DNA of 64,000 nucleotides, from positions 1,553,501 through 1,617,500 of the forward strand of contig AP018318.1 in NCBI GenBank assembly GCA_003990705.1, written 5' to 3'. The DNA comes from Nostoc sp. HK-01. Lineage in GTDB: Bacteria; Cyanobacteriota; Cyanobacteriia; Cyanobacteriales; Nostocaceae. How positions within the stretch are numbered: position 1 is the first letter of the stretch; the number at the start of each line of letters is the position of its first letter. A model generated the notes under the pieces. The model saw only the letters and a list, made by a program, of their open reading frames with translations. It ran no database searches and had not been told where the DNA came from. Both the position numbers and the translations under genes were made by a program. Positions 18,600 to 27,161 of this stretch are shown here, piece after piece.

Positions 18600-20219
18600 T
18601 TAAATCTCGGCATTCAGACGACTCTGTTTAATATGGTTTTTTAAATGGGCGGCAAAAATTGTCTGACTCATCAAAAAGTAGCTTTCTTGTTCTTCGCTTA
18701 ATGTCAAGTTTTCTTCGACTAAGCGCTCAATCATATACTCCCGCAACACTGGAGTTTGCGAAAAGCTAGAAGCCTGTTGTTCTATGAGGGAGCGCTTGTG
18801 TAATAAATCCACCGCTTCTAAGATTAACCTTTGCGACAATCTAGGTGATAAACCCGGTATGGTGTTTTTCTGCAATTGCTTCACAGAAACAGCATTTTGA
18901 TTCATTGCCAACCAGTACATAAGATGCTTTTCTAATTGCGACAAACGATGGAACTGGTGATCTAATATGGCGCGAATCTCGCCAAAAACTACAGTTCCCT
19001 GGGCAGTAAACTCATCAATATTGCCATTAAATAACTCTTGAATCGTCGTGGCTATCAATTTGAGAAATAGCGGGTTCCCGGCATATTGTTCTGACAAAAC
19101 ACGGAATTTATCTTCTGAGATGTTAAATAACCCTTTACATTTCAGAATTGACAGACTTTCTGATTGATTTAAGCCAGTTAATCGCAAACAACGCACAGGT
19201 AGTGTAAGGCCTTCTAAGGCTGCTATTTCTGGAGTTTTTTCTCGGCTGGTTAATATTAAGCAGCTTTGATGTTGAGATTCTCCAACCCGTTGAATTAATT
19301 CTCCATATAGTTCATATCCTGGACGATATTGAATTTTTGGGAGGAGAAAGGGAGGAAAAGAATTTTTGATCGTTTGATGGCTGGTTGTGAATGTAGGGGA
19401 ATTATCGCTACTAGCTAAAATTGCATCAAAATTATCTAAAACAATTAAACATCGGTTATTCCGAAAAAAATCTATCAATTGGGAGATGCGCCCTTCTATG
19501 GTTTCGGAAATTACTGTGTCTGATGTTGGCAATAAAGTCTGAATTAGTTGTTCTATTATCTGCTCTGGGGAAGGGGAAAGACGCAGCGATCGCCAGATAA
19601 CATAATCAAACTGCTCTTGGATTTCTTGTGCTAACTTCACCGAAAAAGCAGTCTTGCCAATACCACCCATACCTAATAGTAAGAGTAAGCGACAGCCTTC
19701 TTGCAAAATCCACTGTTGAGTTTTGGCGATTTCTGTTGTTCGTCCGTGAAAAACACTTACATCAATTGCTTCACCCCAATCTTGAATTGAGGTTGATTGC
19801 ATTTTTACTAACTCTGTATCTTGATTTTTTTGTACTTGTTTGGGAATGATTGTTGCTGGTAATGGAAATCTATATTTTTTATACCCAGCTTTTTCAAGTA
19901 AATAAGTTACACGGCTCCAATTTTTCACTTTCACTGAGTAGCCAGCTGCATTACTCAGCATTTCTTCTATATACTTGTATAATCCATTAGACAAATAGAC
20001 TCTAACGGTACTACTACTCCGACTTTGATAAACTATACTGGCAATTTCCGCCGGACTACAACCACAGAGTAAACCTCGAAGAAATTTCTTTTCTACAGGT
20101 GTTAAAGCTTTACCTTTTGTTGAGGCTAAATCTACGTATAACTTTTCTAACTCCCAATTATTTTTAGCCTCAACAAATTCCTCTTCTATTTGGCTTGAAT
20201 CTGGTGTTGCTATTACCAT
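18600..20219 (-). CDS. NB-ARC ATPase with N-terminal HTH-like domain
   Basis: 539-residue STAND-type ATPase. Residues about 20-115 form a helical domain with a helix-turn-helix look (L-C-G-C-S-P-A-E-I-A then V-Y-Q-S-R-S-S-S-T-V-R-V-Y-L). Known cyanobacterial relatives are called vWA-MoxR-associated N-terminal domains. The NB-ARC core has Walker A G-M-G-G-I-G-K-T (183-190), Walker B C-L-I-V-L-D-N-F-D near 257-265, a T-S-R sensor near 323 and a winged-helix region after it. It ends soon after, with no TPR, WD40 or LRR sensor repeats, so the signal input may come from a partner. It may be transcribed with aroK. Role: signalling or defence, inferred. Confidence 0.8.
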   Translation of the reverse strand: MVIATPDSSQIEEEFVEAKNNWELEKLYVDLASTKGKALTPVEKKFLRGLLCGCSPAEIASIVYQSRSSSTVRVYLSNGLYKYIEEMLSNAAGYSVKVKNWSRVTYLLEKAGYKKYRFPLPATIIPKQVQKNQDTELVKMQSTSIQDWGEAIDVSVFHGRTTEIAKTQQWILQEGCRLLLLLGMGGIGKTAFSVKLAQEIQEQFDYVIWRSLRLSPSPEQIIEQLIQTLLPTSDTVISETIEGRISQLIDFFRNNRCLIVLDNFDAILASSDNSPTFTTSHQTIKNSFPPFLLPKIQYRPGYELYGELIQRVGESQHQSCLILTSREKTPEIAALEGLTLPVRCLRLTGLNQSESLSILKCKGLFNISEDKFRVLSEQYAGNPLFLKLIATTIQELFNGNIDEFTAQGTVVFGEIRAILDHQFHRLSQLEKHLMYWLAMNQNAVSVKQLQKNTIPGLSPRLSQRLILEAVDLLHKRSLIEQQASSFSQTPVLREYMIERLVEENLTLSEEQESYFLMSQTIFAAHLKNHIKQSRLNAEI

Positions 20220-20678
20220 AATTTATGTATTTAATATAACCCCGGCAATATCCTAACTATTATTCGATGAAGTCAGAATAAATAAAAAGTAAATTTATAA
20301 CGAATTTGCTAACTGTTGTTAGGTGACTTGGACGTTATTGCTTAGATATCTTTAGACTTAACGGAAATTTTATAAAGCTTGTTTGAAACTTTAAGCAAAC
20401 AAATTCAGTCAATACAAATCTACGTAGCTTTTGGTCTGTGCTGTGAGAATTTTAGATTGGCATCACACTGTGTTTTTAACATCACATTATCGGAATCCTA
20501 AAATTCTTTGAAACTAGTCTCTCATCAACAATTTTTACCAAGCCAGGTGTAAAAAATGACTGAATTTTGGAGTTTGTCAGAAGCAAGCTTTGCAAAATTA
20601 AAGGTTTAAACACAAAAGCCGATGCGTATTCTACCAGACTCAGCCCAAATTAATGTGGTGTGTTAAGAGGCATCAACC
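20220..20678. other. Intergenic region between divergent genes
   Basis: About 460 AT-rich bases without a credible gene. It separates the NB-ARC gene and the small gene at 20679, and must hold both promoters. I recognise no operator or RNA. Confidence 0.4.
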
Positions 20679-20888
20679 ATGACTCGAATTCGTGACGTTG
20701 TACAACAAGCTTTAGCAACTGGTTATCTCACAGTTGAAGCAGAAAACCAATTACGGCATTTATTAAGTACCCACTATGACTTGGAAGACTTCAATGCTTT
20801 CATGATTTTGCAGGAAGCTGCGATGAATGGCAAAGTCAAGCAAGAATCCCGTGAGAGAAGTATGAAGTGTGTAGACGCGCAGCGGTGA
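20679..20888 (+). CDS. Small conserved cyanobacterial protein
   Basis: 69-residue protein beginning M-T-R-I-R-D-V-V-Q-Q-A-L. It contains the T-V-E-A-E-N-Q-L-R-H-L and Y-D-L-E-D-F-N-A-F segments, predicted to form two or three helices. From memory this resembles a small family widespread in heterocystous cyanobacteria; I know of no function. The last eight to ten residues (M-K-C-V-D-A-Q-R) are read from an interspersed repeat that starts inside the frame and provides the stop codon, so the natural C-terminus has probably been altered. Confidence 0.65.
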   Translation: MTRIRDVVQQALATGYLTVEAENQLRHLLSTHYDLEDFNAFMILQEAAMNGKVKQESRERSMKCVDAQR

Positions 20889-20962
20889 GGCAGCACGGTC
20901 TTCGGGGTTTCCCCCATGAGCGACTGCTGAACCCGAAGGGCTTGCCGCAGGCTAGTCTGAAA
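20869..20962. repeat. Interspersed GC-rich repeat at a gene end
   Basis: A GC-rich block starting GTGTAGACGCGCAGC with GTGAGGCAG, a TTCGGGG/CCCCC hairpin and CCCGAAGGGCTTGCCGCAGG. GTAGACGCGC and GTGAGGCAG recur in inverse form at 21885-21930. It overlaps the 3' end of the small gene at 20679. Confidence 0.6.
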
Positions 20963-21008
20963 TTGTATCCTTTTGACAAAGGGTAAATTGTTATTGACTA
21001 TTGACTCA

Positions 21009-21713
21009 TCACTTCCGGGGCTTATTGTCGTCATCCCCAGATTCATCGTCTTCAAAAAATGACCAGTCATCGTCATCATTAGCATTTGCGGGTTCTTCGT
21101 CAGGCTGTTTGTAGGGAGGAATAATCACGCGGTAGTCAGCATCGTAAACAGATTCTGTCTTGCCTACAGCAGTATTTTTCGGTTCGCGGTAACTGTAAGA
21201 GTAAGTTGAACCAGACTGAGAGGAACTTTTAGGTTCTGGTTGGCGTTCTTCTGGTTCAAAGTTGCGTACAGGTTCAGTTTTTGGTCTGGGAGGAGGTGTT
21301 TGTTCTGGCTGTTCCTCAAAGTCCCAGTCATCATTTGTATTGCTGGTTTCCCAATCATCAAATTCTTCAGTTGCAGCAGCTTTATTGGCACTAGCAGATG
21401 ATGGAGGTGTAAAAGGTGCAGATGTCGGTTCTTCTCGGCGGGGTGTTCTGACACGCCTGGAAGTTGGGGCTGATTTCAATGGAGTTTGTCGTGGTTGCCC
21501 TGCAAAATAATTCGACAATTTAAATAAAGTAGTGATCAATACAGATGTCAATGCACCCGCAGTAGTAATAAATAAAATCCACATCCCTAGGGGTAATGGT
21601 TGAGTACGCATACCCAAAAATACTAACGATATAGCAGGCGACCAGTTCTGCACTAACAACAGTGTTAGTCCTCCTAGTATTGCCACCAATAAGATTAAGC
21701 GAATTACAGCCAT
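21009..21713 (-). CDS. LapA-like membrane protein with acidic disordered tail
   Basis: Protein of about 234 residues starting at the ATG at 21713; the frame extends two codons to a TTG. The first 75 residues carry two hydrophobic helices with the pattern of the LapA/DUF1049 domain (L-L-L-V-Q-N-W-S-P, then L-P-L-G-M-W-I-L-F). The rest is low in complexity: Pro, Ser, Thr, then Asp/Glu with repeated D-D-W (D-D-W-E, D-D-W-D-F, D-D-D-W-S-F), probably disordered on the cytoplasmic side. It lies downstream of ubiX on the same strand, with an interspersed repeat between. Function unknown. Confidence 0.7.
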   Translation of the reverse strand: MAVIRLILLVAILGGLTLLLVQNWSPAISLVFLGMRTQPLPLGMWILFITTAGALTSVLITTLFKLSNYFAGQPRQTPLKSAPTSRRVRTPRREEPTSAPFTPPSSASANKAAATEEFDDWETSNTNDDWDFEEQPEQTPPPRPKTEPVRNFEPEERQPEPKSSSQSGSTYSYSYREPKNTAVGKTESVYDADYRVIIPPYKQPDEEPANANDDDDWSFFEDDESGDDDNKPRK

Positions 21714-21811
21714 AAGCAAGGCAAAAGTTAAAAGTTATTTAGGTCAATGAAAACAAAAGGTAAGAGTAAAAAAGTAAAAGACAGTCTATCTTACTTTTAC
21801 ATTTTTACTTT

Positions 21812-21930
21812 TACCCTTCGGGTGACGCTCCTGCGTCGCTAACGCTGCGCTAACGGCAGTTGCTACTCTGCGAGAAGCCGCGCAAAGCGCGTCTACAAGT
21901 CGGGAGACCCGCCCAACGCACTGCCTCACC
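21812..21930. repeat. Interspersed repeat, inverse copy of 41188-41230
   Basis: The first 43 bases (21812-21854, TACCCTTCGGGTGACGC onward) are the exact reverse complement of 41188-41230. The rest contains GCGCGTCTAC and CTGCCTCAC, inverse to parts of 20869-20962. It lies between ubiX and the LapA-like gene. Confidence 0.8.
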
Positions 21931-21933
21931 TTT

Positions 21934-22554
21934 TTACTTCCTCCCTTGCCAGCGTTGAATGGGGATACAGTCAATCTCTAATTGATCTAAAGTCCGGGCG
22001 ACGACAAAATCTACTAAGTCCTCGATGGTTTGCGGGTGATGATACCAAGCTGGAATGGCTGGGACAATTCTCACCCCCGTTTCTGCCAAGGTGGTTAAGT
22101 TACGCAGATGAATCAGGCTAAAAGGAGTTTCGCGGGGAACGATAATTAGTTTGCGTCCTTCTTTGAGTTGAACATCGGCGGCGCGTTCGAGTAAGTCGGA
22201 ACTCAAACCACCAGCGAGCTTGGCAACTGTACTCATACTACATGGGATGATGATCATCCCTAAAGTGCGAAAGGAGCCACTGGCAATGTTGGCTCCCACA
22301 TCACTCCAAGGGTGACAGCGTAGTTTACCTGCAACGGCTACTCCTGCTTGTTCGCGCCAGAATTGCTCTTGTTGAGTTGGTTCAGCTGGCATTTTAATTT
22401 CCTGTTCTGCTTGCCAAACCATGTAAGTTGATTTAGAGGCAACTAATTCAATTTCATAGTCAGCGTCAAGCAAATATTTGAGAGCGCGAACGGCATAAAT
22501 TAGTCCAGAGGCTCCAGTTACGCCGATGATTAAAGGCTTGGTGTGATGTGACAC
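21934..22554 (-). CDS. ubiX: UbiX-family flavin prenyltransferase
   Basis: 206-residue flavoprotein with the starting G-V-T-G-A-S-G-L-I-Y motif, I-I-P-C-S-M-S-T-V-A-K-L-A in the middle and the L-I-I-V-P-R-E-T-P motif, all typical of UbiX/Pad1. It joins dimethylallyl phosphate to FMN to make prenylated FMN, the cofactor of UbiD decarboxylases. In cyanobacteria this serves plastoquinone synthesis. Length is normal. It starts 19 bases after the RNB-family gene ends, on the same strand, so the two are probably one transcript. Confidence 0.93.
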   Translation of the reverse strand: MSHHTKPLIIGVTGASGLIYAVRALKYLLDADYEIELVASKSTYMVWQAEQEIKMPAEPTQQEQFWREQAGVAVAGKLRCHPWSDVGANIASGSFRTLGMIIIPCSMSTVAKLAGGLSSDLLERAADVQLKEGRKLIIVPRETPFSLIHLRNLTTLAETGVRIVPAIPAWYHHPQTIEDLVDFVVARTLDQLEIDCIPIQRWQGRK

Positions 22555-22573
22555 GCGGTTTTCTTAACAAAAC

Positions 22574-24925
22574 TTATTCATCATCAGTGTATGGTTCTAA
22601 ATCGTTAGGTTCAAGTTCACGAGACAAATAAATATCGTCTCTGTCATCGTTAATACCAGAGTTACCTAACCCTTTAGGTAGTCCATCGCTACCAACGGTG
22701 ACTAAATCGATTTGTTGACGGTAGTAATCAACACTTTTGACTTGGACGGCGACGCGATCGCCTAATCTATAAGAAGCGCGATTTTTCCGACCAAACAAAG
22801 CTTGTTGTCTGGCGCGATATTCATACCAGTCATCTTTGAGGGAACTGACATGAACTAAACCTTCCACTCGTAGGGGGGCGCTGGGATGTTTTTGTTTGGG
22901 TGTATCTGTGGTTGGGACTTCAATTTCCACAAAGAAACCATAGGATTGCACACCAGTAATTACACCTTGGAAGACTTGGCCGATGCGCTGTTTCATCAGT
23001 TGGGCTTTTTGCAACCCTGCTAAGTCAGCTTCTGCTTCTTGGACTTCTTTTTCGCGGTCGTTGAGTTGAATAATTACCCTGGTTAAATCGCTTTGCAGTT
23101 CTTGTTGCAATTCTGGGGGTAAGACGTTCCAGTTAACTTCGAGGTGGGAAGAGGAGTGACGCAAGTTAATCCGGTCTTTAACACGGGTATTGCGGCGATC
23201 GCGTCCGTGTTCTAGCAGTCTGTAGTAAACTCGTTGCAATAGCAAATCGGGATAACGGCGCAAGGGGGAAGTACAGTGAGTATATTGTGCTAGTGCCAAA
23301 CCAAAGTGATTGCTTTTGGTGGTGGTATATCCCGCTGGTTTGAGGGTATCTTGCAACAGATAAGTTAACACTTGTTCTGAGGGAGATTCTGCAAACGCTC
23401 TTGTTAATAACTGGTAATCTAAGGGTTGAATATCTGTTTCGGGATCTAATGTGAGTTCTACGCCTAAATTGATGGCCAGTTTCAGCATTTCTTGGACATC
23501 TTCGGGATCAGGTGCGCCTTGAACTCGCCAAATCGCTGGAATGCCTAAAGCACTTAAATGTTCTGCCATTAGTTGGTTGACTAATAGCACAAACTCTGTG
23601 AGTAACGATCGCACGGTTAAATCGTTGACGATAACTGCGCCTAACATTCCTTCATCAAAGTAAGGATTTTGATTTGGGGGCAGATTTAACTGCAAACTAC
23701 CACGACCTAAGCGCACTTGTTTGACAATTTGGTGTAGGCTTTCTAGGTCTTGGAGTAGCTGTACTACTTCCTCAGATTCTTTAGATGGTTGGCCACTGAG
23801 AACTGCTTCTGCTTTGTCTTTATTAATGGCTGTGTCTACATTAATTACACTCGGCTGAATTTCCCATTCTTGCAGTTCACCCGATGTGGGATCGATAGTG
23901 ATTAAAAATGAGAGAGTCAGGCGATCGCTGCCTGAAACTAAAGAACAGCGATCGGCAACTGTTTCTGGTAACATAGGCAATACTAAATCGCCCAAATACA
24001 CAGAACGTCCTCGCTTCAAGGCTTCTCTGTCTAAGATTTCGTCTGGGTGGATAAAGTGGGAAACATCGGTAATGTGAAAGCCCAAGCGCCAGCCTTTGTT
24101 GGTTTTTTCCAAACTCAAGGCATTTTCTACCAGCTTGGCATCAGCATTGACACCAGTAATTGCTAAGGTAAATAAACCGCGTAAATCTAATCTATTTTTC
24201 AGGTCAGCTTTGAGTATTCTTTTAGGTAACTTAGCCGCTGCTTCTTGAACTGGTTCTGAAAAATTGCGGGATAAATCGTGTTTACAAGTAACTAAATCAA
24301 TATCGGCTGCGGCTTCGGCATCGCTACCTAAAATTTGTACTACCCTACCGATGGGTGGATATTGGGCTAACGGATAACGCAGAACTTCCACATGGGCGAG
24401 ATGGTCGATAGCTTCAGCAAAAGTCATGCCATTGGTTTGCAACTTGAGTTCAAACAACAGCCGATCATCTAAAGGTACTGCCCGAAAACCGCTTTCTACT
24501 TGTTTAATCCGCGCTAGTAAAGTGTGATTAGAACGTTCTAAAATTAACTTGACTTCTCCTTCGGGAGAACGGCGACGACTACCTTCTTTGAGAACTCTGA
24601 CTAAAACGCGATCGCCATTCCAAGCATTACTTAAATGACTTTCGCGGATGTAAATATCTTCTGCACCTTCTACATCTTGTATTGCAAAGCAAAAGCCTTT
24701 ACTAGAACAACGGAGTTTGGCTTCAATCATCCCTTCTTCAAACACGCGGCGATATTTGCCCCGTTCTTTGACCAAAATCCCGATTTTTTCGAGTATTTCT
24801 AAGGCAATATGCAGCTTTTGTAAACTATCTTCATCTTCGCAGCCAAGTTTCTTTTCTAAAACTTTCCGAGCTACCAATTTATCATCGGTGAAATTGGCAA
24901 GGAGTGTAGCGATTGAAAATTCCAT
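22574..24925 (-). CDS. RNB-domain (RNase II/R family) protein with degenerate active site
   Basis: 783-residue protein laid out like RNase R: an N-terminal helical and cold-shock part (about 1-200), the RNB domain (about 240-600) and a C-terminal S1 domain (about 645-755, G-V-I-T-G-V-Q-S-Y-G-F-F-V-E). The RNB signature normally reads T-I-D-x(6)-D-x-D-D. Here residues 255-269 read A-I-T-G-V-N followed by A-D-A-K-L-V-E-N-A, so the metal-binding aspartates seem replaced. The later T-S-P-L-R-R-Y RNA-binding motif is kept. It may correspond to the cyanobacterial protein called Zam (acetazolamide resistance), an RNB-family member; that link is from memory. RNA binding without exonuclease activity is my inference. 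It leads an apparent operon with ubiX. Confidence 0.8.
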   Translation of the reverse strand: MEFSIATLLANFTDDKLVARKVLEKKLGCEDEDSLQKLHIALEILEKIGILVKERGKYRRVFEEGMIEAKLRCSSKGFCFAIQDVEGAEDIYIRESHLSNAWNGDRVLVRVLKEGSRRRSPEGEVKLILERSNHTLLARIKQVESGFRAVPLDDRLLFELKLQTNGMTFAEAIDHLAHVEVLRYPLAQYPPIGRVVQILGSDAEAAADIDLVTCKHDLSRNFSEPVQEAAAKLPKRILKADLKNRLDLRGLFTLAITGVNADAKLVENALSLEKTNKGWRLGFHITDVSHFIHPDEILDREALKRGRSVYLGDLVLPMLPETVADRCSLVSGSDRLTLSFLITIDPTSGELQEWEIQPSVINVDTAINKDKAEAVLSGQPSKESEEVVQLLQDLESLHQIVKQVRLGRGSLQLNLPPNQNPYFDEGMLGAVIVNDLTVRSLLTEFVLLVNQLMAEHLSALGIPAIWRVQGAPDPEDVQEMLKLAINLGVELTLDPETDIQPLDYQLLTRAFAESPSEQVLTYLLQDTLKPAGYTTTKSNHFGLALAQYTHCTSPLRRYPDLLLQRVYYRLLEHGRDRRNTRVKDRINLRHSSSHLEVNWNVLPPELQQELQSDLTRVIIQLNDREKEVQEAEADLAGLQKAQLMKQRIGQVFQGVITGVQSYGFFVEIEVPTTDTPKQKHPSAPLRVEGLVHVSSLKDDWYEYRARQQALFGRKNRASYRLGDRVAVQVKSVDYYRQQIDLVTVGSDGLPKGLGNSGINDDRDDIYLSRELEPNDLEPYTDDE

Positions 24926-24978
24926 GCAGTGAACCGACCTTTGGTCAAAACATCATGTTGGTTTAATCTGGTTCTGTT

Positions 24979-25445
24979 CTGTAGACCCTCACGGTCTACA
25001 GACACTATCTAACTCGAAACGAATTGCCCTGAGACATGGTTCTGTGAAGTTCCACGCCCTGGAAGTCAACCTACCTTGAGATAAAGCCACTCCCGAAATC
25101 TTGGAACTTCTCACTGCACGACCATTTCAGAGTTAGCTGGCGCTTTTTGCCCCTTCACTTAACCAAACTGATAAAGTACGCCTGATAAGGGGGTTTTACC
25201 TACTCAGTGATTACGCTAAGGGTTTTTGAGAGGCTGGCTTTAGGATTACTCTCCACACTGCCCAAAAGCGCTAGGTAGGAAAAACCACAGGTGTTTGATT
25301 GTCTAGCTTGAAGGTGCTTTTACGCCATCAGACTCTGATTTTTAACTAGGAGAAACTGCCGATAAACCTAACTTTCCCATCTGTAGAATCGGTAACAATT
25401 AGGCCAGCAGTCATACAAGCAGTGAGGGCGAACCTTATCTCCATT
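24979..25445 (-). ncRNA. Candidate structured RNA or long leader of the RNB gene
   Basis: About 470 bases without a reading frame of 60 codons. Pairings found by eye are a perfect 9-bp hairpin with a 5-base loop (24979-25001), and a set of nested stems: 25009-25015 with 25130-25136 (7 bp), 25029-25032 with 25127-25130 (4 bp, sharing one base with the first), 25036-25040 with 25121-25125 (5 bp), and 25046-25054 with 25102-25110 (9 bp). A further 7-bp match joins 25070-25076 to 25273-25279, and another joins 25221-25227 to 25280-25286. I checked from memory for tmRNA, RNase P RNA, SRP RNA and group I/II intron cores and found none. Strand is inferred from its place directly upstream of the RNB gene. 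Confidence 0.4.
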
Positions 25446-25502
25446 ATTGTAGATTTAGAGCGTACTTCTAAGAAATAATTCTAAATAGAGAATTAGGTAA
25501 AT

Positions 25503-25511
25503 AGTATAGCA
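25503..25511 (-). promoter_or_regulatory. Candidate extended -10 element
   Basis: On the minus strand the sequence reads TGCTATACT, a TGn extended -10 box. It would start a transcript near 25496 with a leader of about 570 bases before the RNB gene. No good -35 is seen, which is tolerated with extended -10 boxes. Confidence 0.25.
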
Positions 25512-25906
25512 TTGAAGGTGAGATCACGTACCTAATAGGGGCAGTAGTCAATAATTTCGCCACAAAAATAGCTACTGCCGCTATTACAACACACAAACAC
25601 CGCAAAAACATCACCTTGCAGTTTAAGGTATCAGAAAAATTGGCATCAAGCACTGTGGCAGTTTTAGTAGGCGAGATCGCATTTATTGGGGTGATGAATA
25701 AATCTGCCAAAAACTTAAATTTAATTAAATTTTTCTCTGCCGACAAAGGAATTTGGGACTTAAAATTAAAATATTTCCATAGATTCACTGTGGACAAACT
25801 CGGTTATCTCCCACTACAGTTGCAAATTTCTCGAACTTGGGCGATGGACACAAAGTTAAGACTTACCTATGAAAACGAAAAATCAAGGGTTGGGACAAGG
25901 GTGTAA
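25505..25906 (+). pseudogene. Open frame without a good start, possible gene remnant
   Basis: A plus-strand frame stays open for 133 codons to the stop at 25904. It has no ATG near its beginning; a TTG at 25616 and a GTG at 25652 are the first conventional options. The product would have a hydrophobic stretch (T-V-A-V-L-V-G-E-I-A-F-I-G-V) and a basic remainder. The minus strand is also open over much of the same region. I recognise no family, and no ribosome binding site is visible. It may be a remnant or chance. Confidence 0.2.
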
Positions 25907-26028
25907 AAGTATAGAGGTGTAGATTTCCCAAACTCTTACACTCCTAAACCCAGTTTCGACAGATAATTTTTATGCGTAAGTCTTGATTATAGATATTTAG
26001 CAGACATTAGATTATTGGTGGCAGTATT

Positions 26029-26871
26029 ATGTTGGCTCAATTTCAGAGCTTGTATCCCAACGGCAGTTTAATTTCCGAATTAGTAGAAATTTTTCAAGGC
26101 AAATATATTGTGAGAGCTAGTGTCCAAATTGATGGTGTAATCCGCGCTACTGGTTTGGCAGCAGCAGATACAGTAGAAGCCGCAGAAGACCAAGCACGGA
26201 ATAGGGCGCTAATGCTTTTAGGTGTAACAAGTTCGGCACAAACTCAGGCTGAATCATCTCCCAAACCAACAATTCCTGTACAACCAACTCCTGTTATTAA
26301 CACAACAGTAGATGTACGTGAATCCACTCTTTTATCTCCCAAAGATCGAGATTTGGAATTAACTACTAGCACAACAGCAATATCTCCAGCATCTTCTAGT
26401 AGTGAAAATCTCGAACCAGATTTATTTGCCGCAAACAGACTAAGTACTGATACTTATACTCCAGATTTGAGTCCTAGCTTACCTTTGACGACTAGTCGAG
26501 AACCTGCATTTATTCCCCCGCCAGATAATTTAGAAATCGAAGTTCCCCATCAGCCAGAAACGCCAACTTTTTCGGGGATAAATGCAAGTAATGTCACACC
26601 ATTTACACCCCGCAATTATAATTCTTCGGAAACTACCACTACTCCAACAGGAACTAGTAAGAGAAAAAAGAAAGCGGAAGCAGTTGATTTATCTGATGTG
26701 ATTGCTAAAACTGATGTTGAACTGCAACGTTTAGGCTGGACACCAGAACAAGGAAGAGAACATCTGATTAAAACCTACAATAAGCGAGGGCGTACTTTAT
26801 TAACAGAAGACGAATTGTACAGTTTTTTACAATATCTACAATCTCAACCTGATCCGATAGCTGGGTTTTAA
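26029..26871 (+). CDS. Cyanobacterial two-module hypothetical protein
   Basis: 280-residue protein in three parts. Residues 1-65 form a compact alpha/beta module (F-Q-G-K-Y-I-V-R-A-S-V-Q-I-D-G, then A-A-E-D-Q-A-R-N-R-A-L). Its pattern of strands followed by a helix rich in Ala recalls small nucleic-acid-binding folds. Residues 70-220 are Ser/Thr/Pro-rich and probably disordered. Residues 225-280 form a helical module with I-A-K-T-D-V-E-L-Q-R-L-G-W and L-L-T-E-D-E-L. The last module is repeated in the next gene. No function is known to me; DNA or RNA binding is only a guess. Confidence 0.7.
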   Translation: MLAQFQSLYPNGSLISELVEIFQGKYIVRASVQIDGVIRATGLAAADTVEAAEDQARNRALMLLGVTSSAQTQAESSPKPTIPVQPTPVINTTVDVRESTLLSPKDRDLELTTSTTAISPASSSSENLEPDLFAANRLSTDTYTPDLSPSLPLTTSREPAFIPPPDNLEIEVPHQPETPTFSGINASNVTPFTPRNYNSSETTTTPTGTSKRKKKAEAVDLSDVIAKTDVELQRLGWTPEQGREHLIKTYNKRGRTLLTEDELYSFLQYLQSQPDPIAGF

Positions 26872-26956
26872 TTAGTTATTTGTCATTAGTCATTAGTCCT
26901 TTGTCATTTGTAAGGACTAATGACTAATGATGTGGACTATTAATATTAAGACATTT

Positions 26957-27157
26957 ATGGAACCGGAAAGTTTCTCTGAGTTAATTGCTAAAACTGACAT
27001 CGAAATTTACCGTTTAGGTTGGAATGTAGAGTGGGGAAGAAATTATCTAATTAAAACTTACGGTAAGCGATCGCGAGTTTTATTGACCGAAGAAGAATTA
27101 TTAGAATTTCTCAATTATCTTGAATCGCAACCCACACCGATAGATGAATCTAAATAA
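26957..27157 (+). CDS. Stand-alone copy of the C-terminal module of the preceding gene
   Basis: 66-residue protein from the ATG at 26957; an ATG at 26927 gives 76. Almost the whole protein matches residues 225-275 of the upstream protein: I-A-K-T-D-(I/V)-E, R-L-G-W, W/Q-G-R, L-I-K-T-Y-x-K-R, L-L-T-E-E-E-L and a Q-P-x-P-I end. It is probably a partial duplicate that kept the module, and both may share partners. A heptamer repeat lies between the two genes, and a strong hairpin follows this one. Confidence 0.7.
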   Translation: MEPESFSELIAKTDIEIYRLGWNVEWGRNYLIKTYGKRSRVLLTEEELLEFLNYLESQPTPIDESK

Positions 27158-27161
27158 ATTA

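Noticed and set aside
24979-25445. tmRNA, RNase P RNA or SRP RNA
   Set aside because: None of the conserved core strings I know for these RNAs are present on either strand.
25468-25797. 109-codon minus-strand frame
   Set aside because: Overlaps an equally open plus-strand frame; no motif or ribosome binding site on either, so neither is called as a gene.
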